From Malaya genurostris (Eukaryota; Arthropoda; Insecta; Diptera; Culicidae): a DNA stretch of 64,000 nt. This document shows positions 49,648 to 60,199 of the stretch, in pieces. A program made the position numbers and the translations under genes. The DNA lies in contig NC_080572.1 of the NCBI RefSeq assembly GCF_030247185.1, positions 174,226,975 through 174,290,974 of the forward strand. The letters are read 5' to 3'. The notes beneath the pieces were generated by a model that ran no database searches, was not told the DNA's origin, and was given only the letters and a program-made list of their open reading frames with translations. Numbering within the stretch: position 1 is the first letter of the stretch; each line of letters opens with the position of its first letter.

Positions 49648-50325
49648 CGGTTAAGTACATAGAGTGCGGAAGGCCAACCTCTCTCCTTTTTGAGTTAACG
49701 AAGGACCAGAAACGTTTAGGGTTTCGACGAAGATTCATTCCAATACGTTTAATATAGCAACGATATAGAAAAATGTTGTAACGGCGATACTGTCTAGTTA
49801 CTATATTCAGTTGTTGTTTGATGTACTGCGAACGAGTGTTACAATATTTTCGTAAGGTGGCAGAACGTGTTCGCTTAAGAGCACGTAAACGTGGATTAGA
49901 CCACGGCGGTTTTAGCGGTGGACGACTAGCTGGAACAGCTTGAGAAACAACACTTTCTACAGCATCGCAGAAACATTCAACAGCGTCATTGACATTAGCA
50001 GTCCTTTCAATGAATCGCCAGTCGATAACGGAAAGTAGATCGTTCAGTTCGGCATAATTGACTCGACGAAAGTCAAGAGAGAATGAGATAGATGGTTCGT
50101 CGTACTCAATTGGCGTTGGTATCCTAAACTCAACGCCTAGAGCGGGATGGTCCGCGTCAAGGTCAATCAGTGGCTCAACTGGCGAGAAAACGTTTATGAC
50201 CGGTAAAGCGACATCATTTGCGAGTATTAAATCTAACAGACGATCGTTTCGATTCAGCAATGTATTAATCTGGGTAAATCCATTCAGGTTGAACCCATCG
50301 AGAAGAGCGCTGCAGGCAGTCGGAG
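49592..50325 (-). pseudogene. Endonuclease C-terminus and linker of the inserted non-LTR element
   Basis: The minus-strand frame is open from the truncated 5' end (ACSALLDGFNLNGFTQINTLL) through NRNDRLLDLILAND and DADHPALGVEF, the last blocks of the APE endonuclease. It then runs through a basic linker (PPWSNPRLRALKRTRS, RFWSFVNSKRREVGLP) to CDLFARHF at 49592. It overlaps the reverse-transcriptase frame by 56 bases; one indel near 49600 would restore a single ORF2. The endonuclease N-terminus is lost. Confidence 0.8.
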
Positions 50326-51695
50326 TCTTGTGTTGGGACTGATGGCTGCTCTATTTGCGTTGACTGGTCATAAGCCGCAGATTGTTTGCTACAATCAGTA
50401 TTTGGTAAAAAGAGATGAATATGATTTTAAGCCGTTCTTCGAAATGTTGAACATCAAAAACAAGATCAGCTACAAAACGTATGATGCAATGGCAAATGAG
50501 TTTATTGCTCCTATTATCGATGGTAAACGAATGGGATTAAGGAATTTGGTAACGAATACGATATTGAAGGACACAAATCCTGATCGCAGTAAGCAAGTTT
50601 TCGAGAATTCGTCTAATTCGGTGCTATTGGTAGATGAAGTCGATGTATTTTTCACTAAACAGTTTCATGGAAGCTTATATTATCCTGTAGTTCGAATAAT
50701 GTTACCAGGTTTAGAGCTTATTCAAGAGAAAATTTGGAATCTTGTTACTGTAAATCCCTCATTAACATCGGAATCCATTGAACAAACTATTCATTATTAC
50801 ATCAAATCATCCCCTATTACCGAATATTATACAGTATTTATTTATTTCCGTCTACGAATAACTAATTTTGTCGTGAGTGATAACTCGGATATAAATTACG
50901 GTTATTTCAATTTGGACTGTGGCTCCATTTCCTACTCAATGCTTCCTAGACGATTCCCTCTTATTTTGGGTGTATCCGGCACGTTAACTGCACTAAATCA
51001 ACACGAAAAGGCTTCAATCAACGACGTGTACAGCATTCGCCAATTATCGGTAATGCCAAGCTTTTTCGGCTCTTCGACTCTTCGATCCGAAGACCCACTT
51101 CCAACAACTGGTGAGCAAATCGGAATGGTTGAATGCAATTTTTTGTCGCGCCAACACCGTACTCGGAGCTAAGCGATCTGTTCTGGTGGTTTTCGAGAAC
51201 GACAATAAGTTGAATCAATTTCATAAGGAATATTCTGGTCAATTCGACCGAGTCAATGTTCTGACGGAAAACACAGATTCAAAACAAAAGGAGCGATTTA
51301 TTGAGGAGGCAGGTGTTGCTAAAACGATCACTTTGGCAACTCGCGGCATGGGACGAGGCGTCGATTATAAATCCAGCGTTTCCACCGAGAAGCATGGAGG
51401 CATGCACGTGATCCAAACATTCTTTTCGTCGGACTTAAAGGAAGAAGTTCAAATAAAAGGTCGCACGGCACGCAAGGACAACCGCGGTAGCTACGAGCTG
51501 ATCATCTGCCAAGTTGATCTGGAGAGAGCAGATTTACTCCGGAAGGTTTGTGAGGTCAACTATCGCCAGCTGAACGAAGCTAGACTAGATTTGGCGTTGA
51601 AAGAGAACGAGCAGATTTTAAGTGACATAGCCAATGGAAGCGAGAATCATGAAGTGACGATGCGATACATGAGAACACTTTTCCAAACGTCGTGA
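50326..51695 (+). pseudogene. SecA-like translocase motor gene, 3' part
   Basis: It continues directly after the inserted retroelement: SLVLGLMAALFALTGHKPQI, then CYNQYLVKRDEYDF (the SecA VNDYLAKRD-like block), LLVDEVDVFF as Walker B, and ILGVSGTLTAL corresponding to SecA's GMTGTA motif. A frame change near 51115 separates 50330-51172 from 51111-51695. The second frame has LVVFENDNKLNQF, TLATRGMGRGVDY (like ATNMAGRGTD), GGMHVIQTFF and QIKGRTARKDNRGSYEL, i.e. the second motor domain with its arginine fingers. It stops after FQTS at 51695. No bacterial-type C-terminal zinc motif is seen. Confidence 0.8.
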
Positions 51696-51784
51696 ATATA
51701 ATAATTACCACATGTTATAACTGTTATCCGTTATTTGCATTCGAATCCTCTTCTTCTTCTTTCTTTTTCGGATAAAGTGACAGC

Positions 51785-52147
51785 CAGTGATGTCAACCCT
51801 ACGGATTTATCCGTAGATCTACGGATTTCTGTCTTTTCTACGGATCTGCGGATGAATCATATGAAATCTACGGATTTAGCATTATTTTACCTGAAATCTC
51901 CTGAATTAGCATTAAAGCTCTTGACATAAAAGGAAAATAATTAAATATTGTTATATCGTCCGCAAATTTGTTTTGCTTGTCCAATTAAAAATGTAATCAT
52001 GCATCTATTGGCCATCGATCTGTCATTATTAGAAGCCTGCCTTTGTGTATTAGAGCTTAAAGCTGTTAAGTTTATGTAAATATATTAGTATAAGTACTCT
52101 TGAAACAAAATCTACGGATTTGACTTTAACGAAAAGTGGCATCACTG
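51785..52147. mobile_element. hAT-type MITE with reiterated CTACGGATTT motif
   Basis: The 363-bp element is flanked by the perfect 8-bp duplication GTGACAGC (51777-51784 and 52148-52155). The ends are CAGTGATGTCAA and the reverse complement of CAGTGATGCCA. Five TACGGAT words lie inside, four near the left end and one near the right, plus one inverted ATCCGTAG. It has no coding capacity and lies 90 bp downstream of the SecA-like gene's stop. Confidence 0.87.
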
Positions 52148-52159
52148 GTGACAGCTTCT

Positions 52160-54280
52160 AATTGATGATTAGTTTATTTGACTATAAACACTGTTATCAT
52201 TACTTTTTGATGAACTTTTATTATATGTTATTAACTATGTATATTAGTTGATCGTTAGAGTTTGAGCACTTTCTCGCATGTTTTTGGATCCTTTGTTCTT
52301 CATACGAGTTATCACAGTTCTTCAAGGTTTCGATATTTGCAGTTTTATTTAAATTTATTGCGTGTGTTATTCAATCGTTGGCAAGTGGCGTATCAAGTGG
52401 GGGTGAATATAAAATTGAATCTCATTTACACAGTGATAAAAAAATTTAACATTCCAATTTTTACCCGGCTTTAAGGATTCCTTAAACTAAAACTATCAGC
52501 AATAATGCATTTGAACTTTATTATAGGTCACTTTCGGAAATGATAGTCCAATTTGTTTCGCTTCACTTCTTTATGCGTGTGAGTAGCAAGTATTGTTATT
52601 AAGTTTTTTTACTATGCCTATAACTATTGTAAATTGTTTTAATAAAAGTACCTTGAAAAAGACTGATAGTTTCGGTTCCGGATTGTGGGAGAAAAACCAA
52701 TGATTTAAATGTAATCTCTTATGGTCTCGTCCACTAATTTTATCCAGATTCGATTTCCGGTTCTGTGATTGCAGGGTGATTATTAGTAATTAGGCGAGTA
52801 TTAAAATAGTAAATTTGTAAACTGTCTTCAAATATCATTGAATTAGCCCAAGTAGCAACTTGTTCATAAAAAAATAAAAACAAAACAGATGGTACATAAT
52901 GGTCGCATGACAAACACGACAAAACAAGTCGTATTATGATGGTGACAATGGCGTCAAAATAATGTTACGAATTGACATCTCATCATACTAAGTTACAATA
53001 AGTTCCCAAGTAACTGTTCGGTAATCTAACTCTTGCGACATGCTCGCATTGACTGGTTTTAGTCGCCAATTGGTCACCGTAACAAAATGCGACAATGACA
53101 AAGTGACACACTAGACAAAGTTAAGTATTGATTTCATATCGGTTACCGTATTCGTTGTGATGCAACAAAGAAATACAAATACAGTGTCGGTTGAACGCTT
53201 CCGTTCATTATCCCGGACAATAATATTAAATCAATAAGTAGAAAATTCCTTCAATTTAAAAAAATTGGTTAAAGGTAAATCTGCGCTCATTCGCAAATTT
53301 TTTGCCGGTACATATGCGAAGCAAACTTGTTTCATTCTGGGAAGTACATTCGCACTAACAGAAAGAATATTTCTACACTTTGTCACGGCAGTGTATGCAT
53401 AGAAAAACATTATGAACGGGGAATGAAATATTCATTAAATTTGAAAAAAGGTGCAATTTTCTAATTATTGGTCAACTGTCTATATATATGAAAAACTAAT
53501 ATTAATCATAAAAAACTCTAACATCTGAACACATTTCGACTTTTTAGCTGTACGTTTCAATAAGTACAATGATCAACTTCACCATAAATATCGAATAGCA
53601 CATAAATTTTGAGTAGATATAGTGATTGTAAAGAATATTGAATTCTATATTTCAGCTCTCATTACCGGATGCCAATTTTTGGCCGTAAATATTGAATGGG
53701 AAAAACATCAACAAATTGTAATTTGGCACAAACTTCTATTTTCTGTTTCATTGTGACTGATGTGCGCGCTGAATCAAATCAAATATTCTTTATTGAGAAG
53801 TTGTTTGGCAACCCTTTGTAAGTCGCACAAGCTCCGCCTCTTACGCTTTTCAGGTTACATAGCAGTTATAATTCACGTTGCAAAGTCTTCAACTTGTTCC
53901 ATGAATTTGTGTCATATAAGTTACTGTCATTGAAGTGTAGTAACGTGTGCTACTTGGGTGGTGGGTCTTGATAGTTGATGTCCACACAAATTTACATCAC
54001 CTATACTACCCATACTCACATATCAGTCACATATCGATTTTCGCCAATATTGAGTTAGCTTGAGGAATGCAATCCATCCTCAATAAACTCTCAGAAATTT
54101 CAATAAAAGTTGAGGATTTGTTCAGTAAAATGTGAAAAAAATTTCAACTAATGTGTGTCCCATGTGCAAAGTACCCGTATATCAGTCCCACTCAGTGCAA
54201 ATTTGAATAATTTCATTTGTTGCAATATTGGAATAGCAAAGGTGTATTACCGATATTTCATATAATAATACCATGATTTA
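52160..54280. other. No recognisable gene
   Basis: An AT-rich stretch with short frames that lack domains or splice support. No repeat ends were identified with confidence. Confidence 0.4.
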
Positions 54281-54288
54281 GCATTAGG

Positions 54289-55676
54289 TAGGGATGGGTA
54301 TCGAGAGGTAAATTATCGATACTTGGTATCGCGATACCGTTTTGTCTTTACAGGTATCGATATCGATACTATAGGAAAAAATATCGATACTTGGTATCGG
54401 TATCGGTATCGATCAAAAATACAAGCTAGGCCGATTTTGATTAAACTAGGGTCAAATACACCCAAACCTCCATTTACGTAACTTATATATGTATATATGT
54501 ATTAATATACGTTCGCATGTGTACAAATATTTGTATTTCCTAATACATATAAATATTGGTGAAGTAAAAGCAATCATTTATATGTATAAATATATACGCA
54601 AACGAATGAGTGTGTAAGCATACATACATACATATATAAGGTTCGTAAATGGAGGTTTGGGTGTAGAGGACCTCCCTAAAGAGCCAAAACGCTGATGATT
54701 GGTTTTGAGATCCTTTGTTCACCTTTCGAGTTACAGACGGTTAACGGTATCATTTTACATCTTGGTTGATTCAGTCTGTTTCTTCAATAAAAACAAAATT
54801 CGTTATCCAAACTAGGTAAGAACACTCGTTGAAAGTGTTCAGTCGTCAGAAAACAACTTTTGTCGCCCGGCTAATGAAAACAGGCGTTGTCCCCAATGCT
54901 GCAAGAAATTTTTTTTAAATTGAAACAAATGAACTGATGGCAAATCGATTCCCATGAATGCAGAGGGTTGCAAGTTCTTGGTACCGGGTTTCTAGTAAAA
55001 AAAAGCCTTCATTTCAGAACGAGCCTCGCTTGAGAAGTCGTCGTCCGGATGCCGATTATTCAAAACCGTATCATGCCAGCTTCATAGATTTTCATCGGTC
55101 GCTGAATCCGTCGCATCTCCGTTAAGGAACGAACTCGACGTCTTCATAATTGCAGCTTTGTTGGCTTCTTGTTTCAAAATTTTTACAAGTTCTGCTTGAA
55201 TCAACAATAGTTGCGCATTTGAAGAAGCCGAAGCACTTTAAAAATGGAACCTTATAAACCTGAGATCCAGTAGTGTAACTAAAGCGCACTGCATTTTTTT
55301 CTCTAAATCGACGAATCGTCGACTCATTTCAATGATTAGAAAAGCCTTCCAATTCGAGCGTATGCCAGCTATTTTTATCGTTTCCTCATCTGATGTGCTA
55401 GGTACATAAGAGAGGTCGCCGTTTTGTTATTCCTGGAATAAAATAATAAGTTTTAATAGTTATATACATTATTTTATATTATATGCTCTTACAGAACTTC
55501 GCTTTTGGGTGTCGCTGGCTGCTCTTTGATTGACTATTAGAGTGGGATCTAGATAATGTTTACTCCAAGCTAGTATCGACCATGAAAATATCGATACCGC
55601 GCGATATCGAAAAAATCGATACTTTAGGCTTAAGTATCGATACCTTGAAGTATCGCAGTATCGATATCCATCCCTA
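54289..55676. mobile_element. hAT-type non-autonomous element with TATCGATA clusters
   Basis: The 1,388-bp element has ends TAGGGATGGGTATCGA and the reverse complement TAGGGATGGATATCGA. It is flanked by GCATTAGG (54281-54288) and GCATTAGA (55677-55684), an 8-bp duplication with one mismatch. Both subterminal regions (54298-54415 and 55575-55665) are packed with TATCGATAC/GGTATCG words. The interior shows no intact transposase and contains a second, nested MITE. Confidence 0.78.
54459..54663. mobile_element. TA-flanked MITE nested in the hAT element
   Basis: Terminal inverted repeats of about 24 bp (CACCCAAACCTCCATTTACG...) are bounded by TA at 54457-54458 and 54664-54665, which suggests Tc1/mariner-type mobilisation. 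The interior is ATATAT/CATACATA-rich. One similar terminus occurs near 36988-37015. Confidence 0.75.
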
Positions 55677-55689
55677 GCATTAGATAGCA

Positions 55690-56215
55690 CAATAAATCGA
55701 AAAATTTGAAAATAAAATTTTAATCGTCTTTTTCTCGACATGCCGATTTTCTATACCTATGGGAATGATTTGCAAGTATGGGCAGTATACCGATTCCAGG
55801 TTTCCAATGCACATCCGGAAGCATCGAAAGTAGTAGTCAAATACTCTGGATATACTACGATTTCTTAAAGATGGCTGCTCGCATCACACACGTATAATCA
55901 ATTGATGATTACACCTTGGTTACCTAAGTGTCTATTTAACCTTATGTTAATCAATTGAACTTTCAGTTCCCAAATCAAGGTGAGATGAAAGATGAAAAAA
56001 TCAAACCATCACATTGGGTAGCGAACAATATTTCAGGAAAAATTGATATAACAATTTTTAGTATTCATATATTTTCATATATATTTGCAAAATTTATCAA
56101 GATCTCATGGAATGAATTTGCGCACAGAACTTTTGTACTTTCGTGAACGATCTCTTGCACTTATTGGACAAATTGTGTATTTCTTGTAGCACCCGAACAT
56201 TCCTTATGTTTTTTT
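55690..56215. other. No recognisable gene
   Basis: No exon, RNA gene or repeat end identified; a short dispersed-family-like piece (CCGATTCCAGGTTTCC...CATCCGGAAGCATCG) lies near 55790-55825. Confidence 0.35.
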
Positions 56216-56224
56216 TTGCGTTTT

Positions 56225-57062
56225 GAAACAGTTTTTTTTATAATAAAATGTTTTTTCTGGCCTTTTTGCGTAAAAGCTTTACGTGGCCGATTGGCTTACG
56301 TTTTTGTCACTAAAATTTTGTTTTTGCTTTTGCATCTCGTTGTCATCCTTTTTAGGGGGAGATGAGTTTCCATTTCCATCCAACGAGGATCGGGGATTGC
56401 TGGTTGGTTGGAGGGTAAGTTGTTAATTGCAGCTGGTGTACTTTGTTCTAAAGGGGATACGTTGGATGGTTTCGTTGAAGGGGATGCTTCACTGTTGTTG
56501 GTGACTGTCACAGATGCACTGGGGTTGCTTGGGGTTGGTGTGAAGGAAGCACCGTTGTCCTTTGGTGTGGTTGTCTCCTTGTTCAGTTTATCACATGGCT
56601 TACCGTAGTGAACAGCTTTTTGGCAATATTGACATGTGGCCATCTGATTGTCATAGGTAACAAGTGATTTGCACGGAATTCTTGTATCCTGACCGAAAGT
56701 CACATAAGAATGTATAGGCCTCTTCAAGCGCATGCGTAACAAACGTACGCCATTTAGAATACCGGGGAAAAAGTTCTTCCACTTTTTCCACTTTTCTTTT
56801 TCGATAGAGAGAATATCTCCGTATTGGGACATAGTTTTGCGAATATAAGAATCGGTGACTCTTAAGGGAAGATCATGCACATGCACTTCTATAACACTAT
56901 CTTCCATATATACTGGAATGTTGTACTTCATGTTTTCGTGCTCCACATAGTGCACATTGTTATTGTCTTTTGCGAATTGAATTGCATCCAACTTTTTATG
57001 AATCTGGATGTAAACAATATTATTTGTCTTATTGCATTGAAGTAAATGCACACGTTTAATGT
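56225..57062 (-). mobile_element. ORF1-only retroposon, copy B (5'-truncated)
   Basis: A minus-strand 251-codon frame (57051-56296) is homologous to copy A at 10.1-11.1 kb from about its residue 48 onward. It includes YGDILSIEKEKWKKWKNFFP across the site where copy A is frameshifted, and the CQYCQKAVHYGKPC zinc knuckle. The Ser/Asn-rich tail is shorter by an internal deletion near 56400. The 3' end (GGCCACGTAAAGCTTTTACG...GGCC, then A-rich sequence) coincides with that of copy A. The 5' truncation abuts a SINE at 57.1 kb. Confidence 0.68.
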
Positions 57063-57105
57063 CAAGAAAATATTAAATATTCCTAGAGCTACCTCTCAAA
57101 ACTCT

Positions 57106-57315
57106 GCCCGGGTTGGCGGTTCAATGCATAGGACGCTGGTCATACAAGCCAGTGATCGTATGTTTGAGTCCCGACCTGGAAGGATTCGTAGTGTCAGTAG
57201 GATCGTAGTACTTGCCATGCAATGATCCTGTACGCTATAAATCGGCTGCGAAGTCTGTTGAAACAGAAAGGCCAAATTCCACAAAAGGAATGTAATGCCA
57301 AGACTTTGACTTTGT
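57106..57315 (+). repeat. tRNA-derived SINE, copy 2
   Basis: This is the best copy. It has an A-box-like GTTGGCGGTTCAATGCATAGG (about 57112-57132) and a B-box-like GTTTGAGTCCCGACC (about 57163-57177). A tRNA-unrelated body follows (GGATCGTAGTACTTGCCATG, GTCTGTTGAAACAGAAAGGCC, CACAAAAGGAATGTAATGCC). It shares this order with the copies at 16.5 and 60.0 kb. Its 5' end directly touches the truncated ORF1 retroposon. Confidence 0.75.
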
Positions 57316-57499
57316 TTTACCTCTCAAAACAAACAAGTTGGTCAAATACGAACAATTTGCATTACTTGGCATTTGGAATTCAATTATTTCAGATACACCT
57401 TTTGTCCTCTGATTATACAAGATTACGTTTTATTTTAGTTTACTCCATCTCAACCTGTGTAATTATTGAACAACTCCAAACAGATTTTTGATTTAAAAG

Positions 57500-57505
57500 T
57501 TTATT
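57500..57505 (-). terminator. Poly(A) signal of odorant receptor OR-B
   Basis: AATAAA on the minus strand lies about 112 bases downstream of the OR-B stop codon (57617), a usual spacing for an insect 3' UTR. Confidence 0.5.
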
Positions 57506-57616
57506 TCAATCGATTGTTTCATTCCAGCAGTTATTCCATCATTGGAATCCAATGTCGTACAGATGCAGAAAATATCTTTTGACCTACACATCCAAGCTGA
57601 TCAGAATCTAAATCTT

Positions 57617-59003
57617 CTAGGCGAATGACAATAACAAAGTTAGGTAAGACCCTGCAGAGTTTAATATCTGTATCGTAAGAGATCGAACAAAACTTTAAAT
57701 TACTGTACTGTACTTAAGTTCATCAAAGTGCCCAAATCTTCAAGAATTGAAACTCACCGCTCGTAGTGTTGGCAGAGATGCTTGCATGAATCCCGCATTT
57801 ATGTTAACTGGCAACTGTGCTCTCATCATACATAATAGCAACATTTTTCGAATTTTTGGAGATACCTCGTACCAATTACTACAGTATATTGCTTCGCACA
57901 CCAACTCGCTCTGAAATCATGAATACATTAAAACACATATTACAACACCAACACAAATTACCTCATATGACATGATCGATCCGAAGTAAGAGAAAAAGCT
58001 CACTTGTGTCAGGATCGCGATAATATAAAACACATAAGCAAAGTAAATTATTACTGAAGATCCAGAAAACATGACTAATTGAAAGCACAATACACACAGA
58101 AGAATTGAAGCAACTAGGAGATCCACAAATATAATCCTTCTGAATGCGATAATCAACCTATTAGACAGATCCAGTATCAGTTTGTGGTATTCTATAAGAT
58201 CTGTCAATAAGCCATCTTTTTCAACTAAACTTTGATCCATGAATCGTTTTTGTATGCACTTGAAATGAGCAACAAGATTTGAAGCCAATCCAGCAAAAAA
58301 TGATTCAGCAGTGACGAAGGAAACAACGAAAAGTGCAAAGCTAGTTAAAATGAACAAAAATCCGAACGTCAAAGGATGAGTTGTATCGAAGGGAAAGCTG
58401 CAATATTTCAAATTTCCTTACTTGTGAAAATAATCGCTGATGAAAAAATACGTACCTTTGTGAAAGTGGAAGTTGCCACTCAGCATGGCCATAGAAAAAA
58501 AGACTGTAGAATCCTTTTATCATTGTGGCAACGATGAACAGTATTGCAGTTGTTATAACGGATAAAAAATAAGTAGTTGCTAAACGTTGATCAATCATGT
58601 GACTTTGCTCGATGATAGGCATTTCTTCTGACGTAACTACAAATTAATTGATGATGAAGTAGTCAAATGATGAATTTTTGGAAGATCTACCCTTTGCGTT
58701 CAGATTTCTGAGAACGAAATAAATTTCCCACAGTTCATTTCGGTGCACGTTGACGTAAAATTGTTTCACAAGTGCTAAGAACCCTGTAAATGCCGGACCC
58801 AAACTCTCACAAACAAGATTGATATCATTAATATTTGTTATTGCAAACGCAATAGTGCCTAAATCAGCTATCAGCACTGAAGAGAAACACACAAGAAATA
58901 CAATTTTACTCAGCACGGTTTCATTTCTTCTAATGCCAATCAGAGCCAGACAGAAAAGCTGTACTCGCACAAAACGTTCCTTGGTCCAGTATTTAAACAC
59001 CAT
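57617..59003 (-). CDS. Odorant receptor OR-B (7tm_6), five exons, intact
   Basis: Minus-strand exons 59003-58691, 58636-58456, 58397-57962, 57910-57758 and 57667-57617 join with GT/AG introns of about 54-94 bp (and 51 bp before exon 4) into one 377-residue frame, a normal size for insect odorant receptors. It starts MVFKYWTKERFVRVQLFCLALIGI. Several hydrophobic segments follow (FSSVLIADLGTIAFAI; FLFILTSFALFVVSFV; DLLVASILLCVLCFQLVMF; FAYVFYIIAILTQVSFF). The C-terminal hallmarks are AIYCSNWYEVSPKIRKMLLL and NSAGSYLTLLLSFA. Such receptors form ligand-gated cation channels with Orco in olfactory neurons. Exons 1, 2, 4 and 5 have the same lengths as those of broken OR-A, 28 kb away on the same strand. 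The ligand cannot be inferred. Confidence 0.93.
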
Positions 59004-59054
59004 TTCGATTCACTTGTTCACCATCAGATGAAATAATAGTTGATTCGTAGGTAG

Positions 59055-59062
59055 CTTTTATC
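59055..59062 (-). promoter_or_regulatory. TATA-like GATAAAAG upstream of OR-B
   Basis: On the minus strand GATAAAAG lies about 52 bases before the ATG at 59003; the OR-A paralogue has the same octamer at about 53 bases. A transcription start about 30 bases downstream would leave a leader of some 20-25 bases. This is position conservation between two paralogues, not experimental evidence. Confidence 0.5.
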
Positions 59063-59069
59063 GACAAGC

Positions 59070-60005
59070 TGTGAAAAATCCATTCAATTCTTGTGGAACA
59101 GGGTGCCAGGGTACAATTTTCCAAAGCTAATAATTTATTTTTTTTCAGTTGATTCAAGGATAACTGATACTGAAATAAAAGCCACGGTTTTGATTGTTCG
59201 AATTTTTAAAAAAATAGATACTCCCTAGTTTGTCGTGCTGCTAGAAAAGTTTTAATTGAAAGGGTGTGTACTCCTCATTTCTTATGAAATAAATAATGAT
59301 TTCTGTCTGAACATGTCGAACCAACTTGTGTAACCAGAAGTTTTCTAATTTGTTACGTAAAACTTTCATACCCAGAACGCCACTAATGAATACATTGTAA
59401 ATTACAGGCTTGCTGAGTAAATACCAAATGTCAGCATTGTACAAAGTATGGTATTTATCAACTATCCAAAGTCACATGTTACAAAGTAAATATTCTCCGT
59501 TGAATGATATTTTCTTTCTGATGAAGCAAAGATTTCAGTTCTGTAATTTTCGTCATTAACGTGAATGTTAAAATGCATGTATGCAACGTATATTTTGTGG
59601 GTTTGCACACGAACAAGAGAACCGCATCAATTTATCATATTTCGCTGTTTACGGCGAATACACTTTGGCTGAGCGAATTTACAGAAGCATAGTTTTCCAA
59701 ATTATTGGAGACGAGTTATCGATGATAGAAAAACAATGTTCAAGTAATTAGAATGACAACAAGATAAGAAACGTTAGACCTACATGAGATGAAGCTAACA
59801 AATAGCGAACTGCATTTAGTCAACTGTAAATAGCTGCTTCAACGACAAGCAAAAAAAGATTCTTTTATCGTATACTTTATGGTGATGAATAGTTTTGACG
59901 CTGGGTAATTTTGACACGTAAAACATTGTGTGATTTAAAGTCTATTCGCACTATTCCGGGACGGACGGAACGGGACCATCCGGGACGATCCGGGATGTTT
60001 TTTTT
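59070..60005. other. No recognisable gene
   Basis: AT-rich upstream region of OR-B. A short GC-rich patch (CCGGGACGGACGGAACGGGACCATCCGGGACG) lies at about 59957-59990. No exon or RNA gene is evident. Confidence 0.35.
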
Positions 60006-60009
60006 ACTC

Positions 60010-60120
60010 ATCGGTACTAGCCATGCAATGATTCTGTACACTAAGAATAGGCTGTGAAGTCTGTTGAAACAGAAAGGCCAAATTCCACAAAAGGAATGTA
60101 ATGCCAAGACTTTGCTTTGC
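60010..60120 (+). repeat. tRNA-derived SINE, copy 3 (5'-truncated)
   Basis: The body of the SINE (GTACTAGCCATGCAATGATTCTGTAC, GTCTGTTGAAACAGAAAGGCC, CACAAAAGGAATGTAATGCC) is present, but the tRNA-like head with A and B boxes is missing. Confidence 0.7.
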
Positions 60121-60199
60121 GATGACTGAGCTGCCGGCGTGTGTATGTATTTGAATGCCGGATCCGGCGTAAAATCCATTTGGTTGCCACCGATATTCC

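Larger units (their letters stand above)
47874..50325 (-). mobile_element. Non-LTR retrotransposon (jockey/CR1-like) inserted in the SecA-like gene
   Basis: A 2,452-bp, 5'-truncated minus-strand element is flanked by TCTTGT at 47868-47873 and 50326-50331, which is also the uninterrupted gene sequence (a 6-bp target duplication). Its 3' end (left) finishes in an AAACAAATAAACAAATAAAC tail. It starts inside the endonuclease domain and holds the whole reverse transcriptase. The coding sequence has one frameshift only, so the copy is young relative to the other retroelements here. Confidence 0.92.

Noticed and set aside
44145..51695. SecA-like gene as bacterial (for example Wolbachia) contamination or a fresh endosymbiont insertion
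   Set aside because: It has a spliceosomal intron, a long non-bacterial N-terminal half, no neighbouring bacterial genes and insect retroelements inside; an ancient transfer remains possible.
57106..57180. Functional tRNA gene
   Set aside because: A- and B-box-like blocks are present, but no complete cloverleaf or CCA-proximal stem could be drawn, and the body continues as a SINE shared with two other loci.
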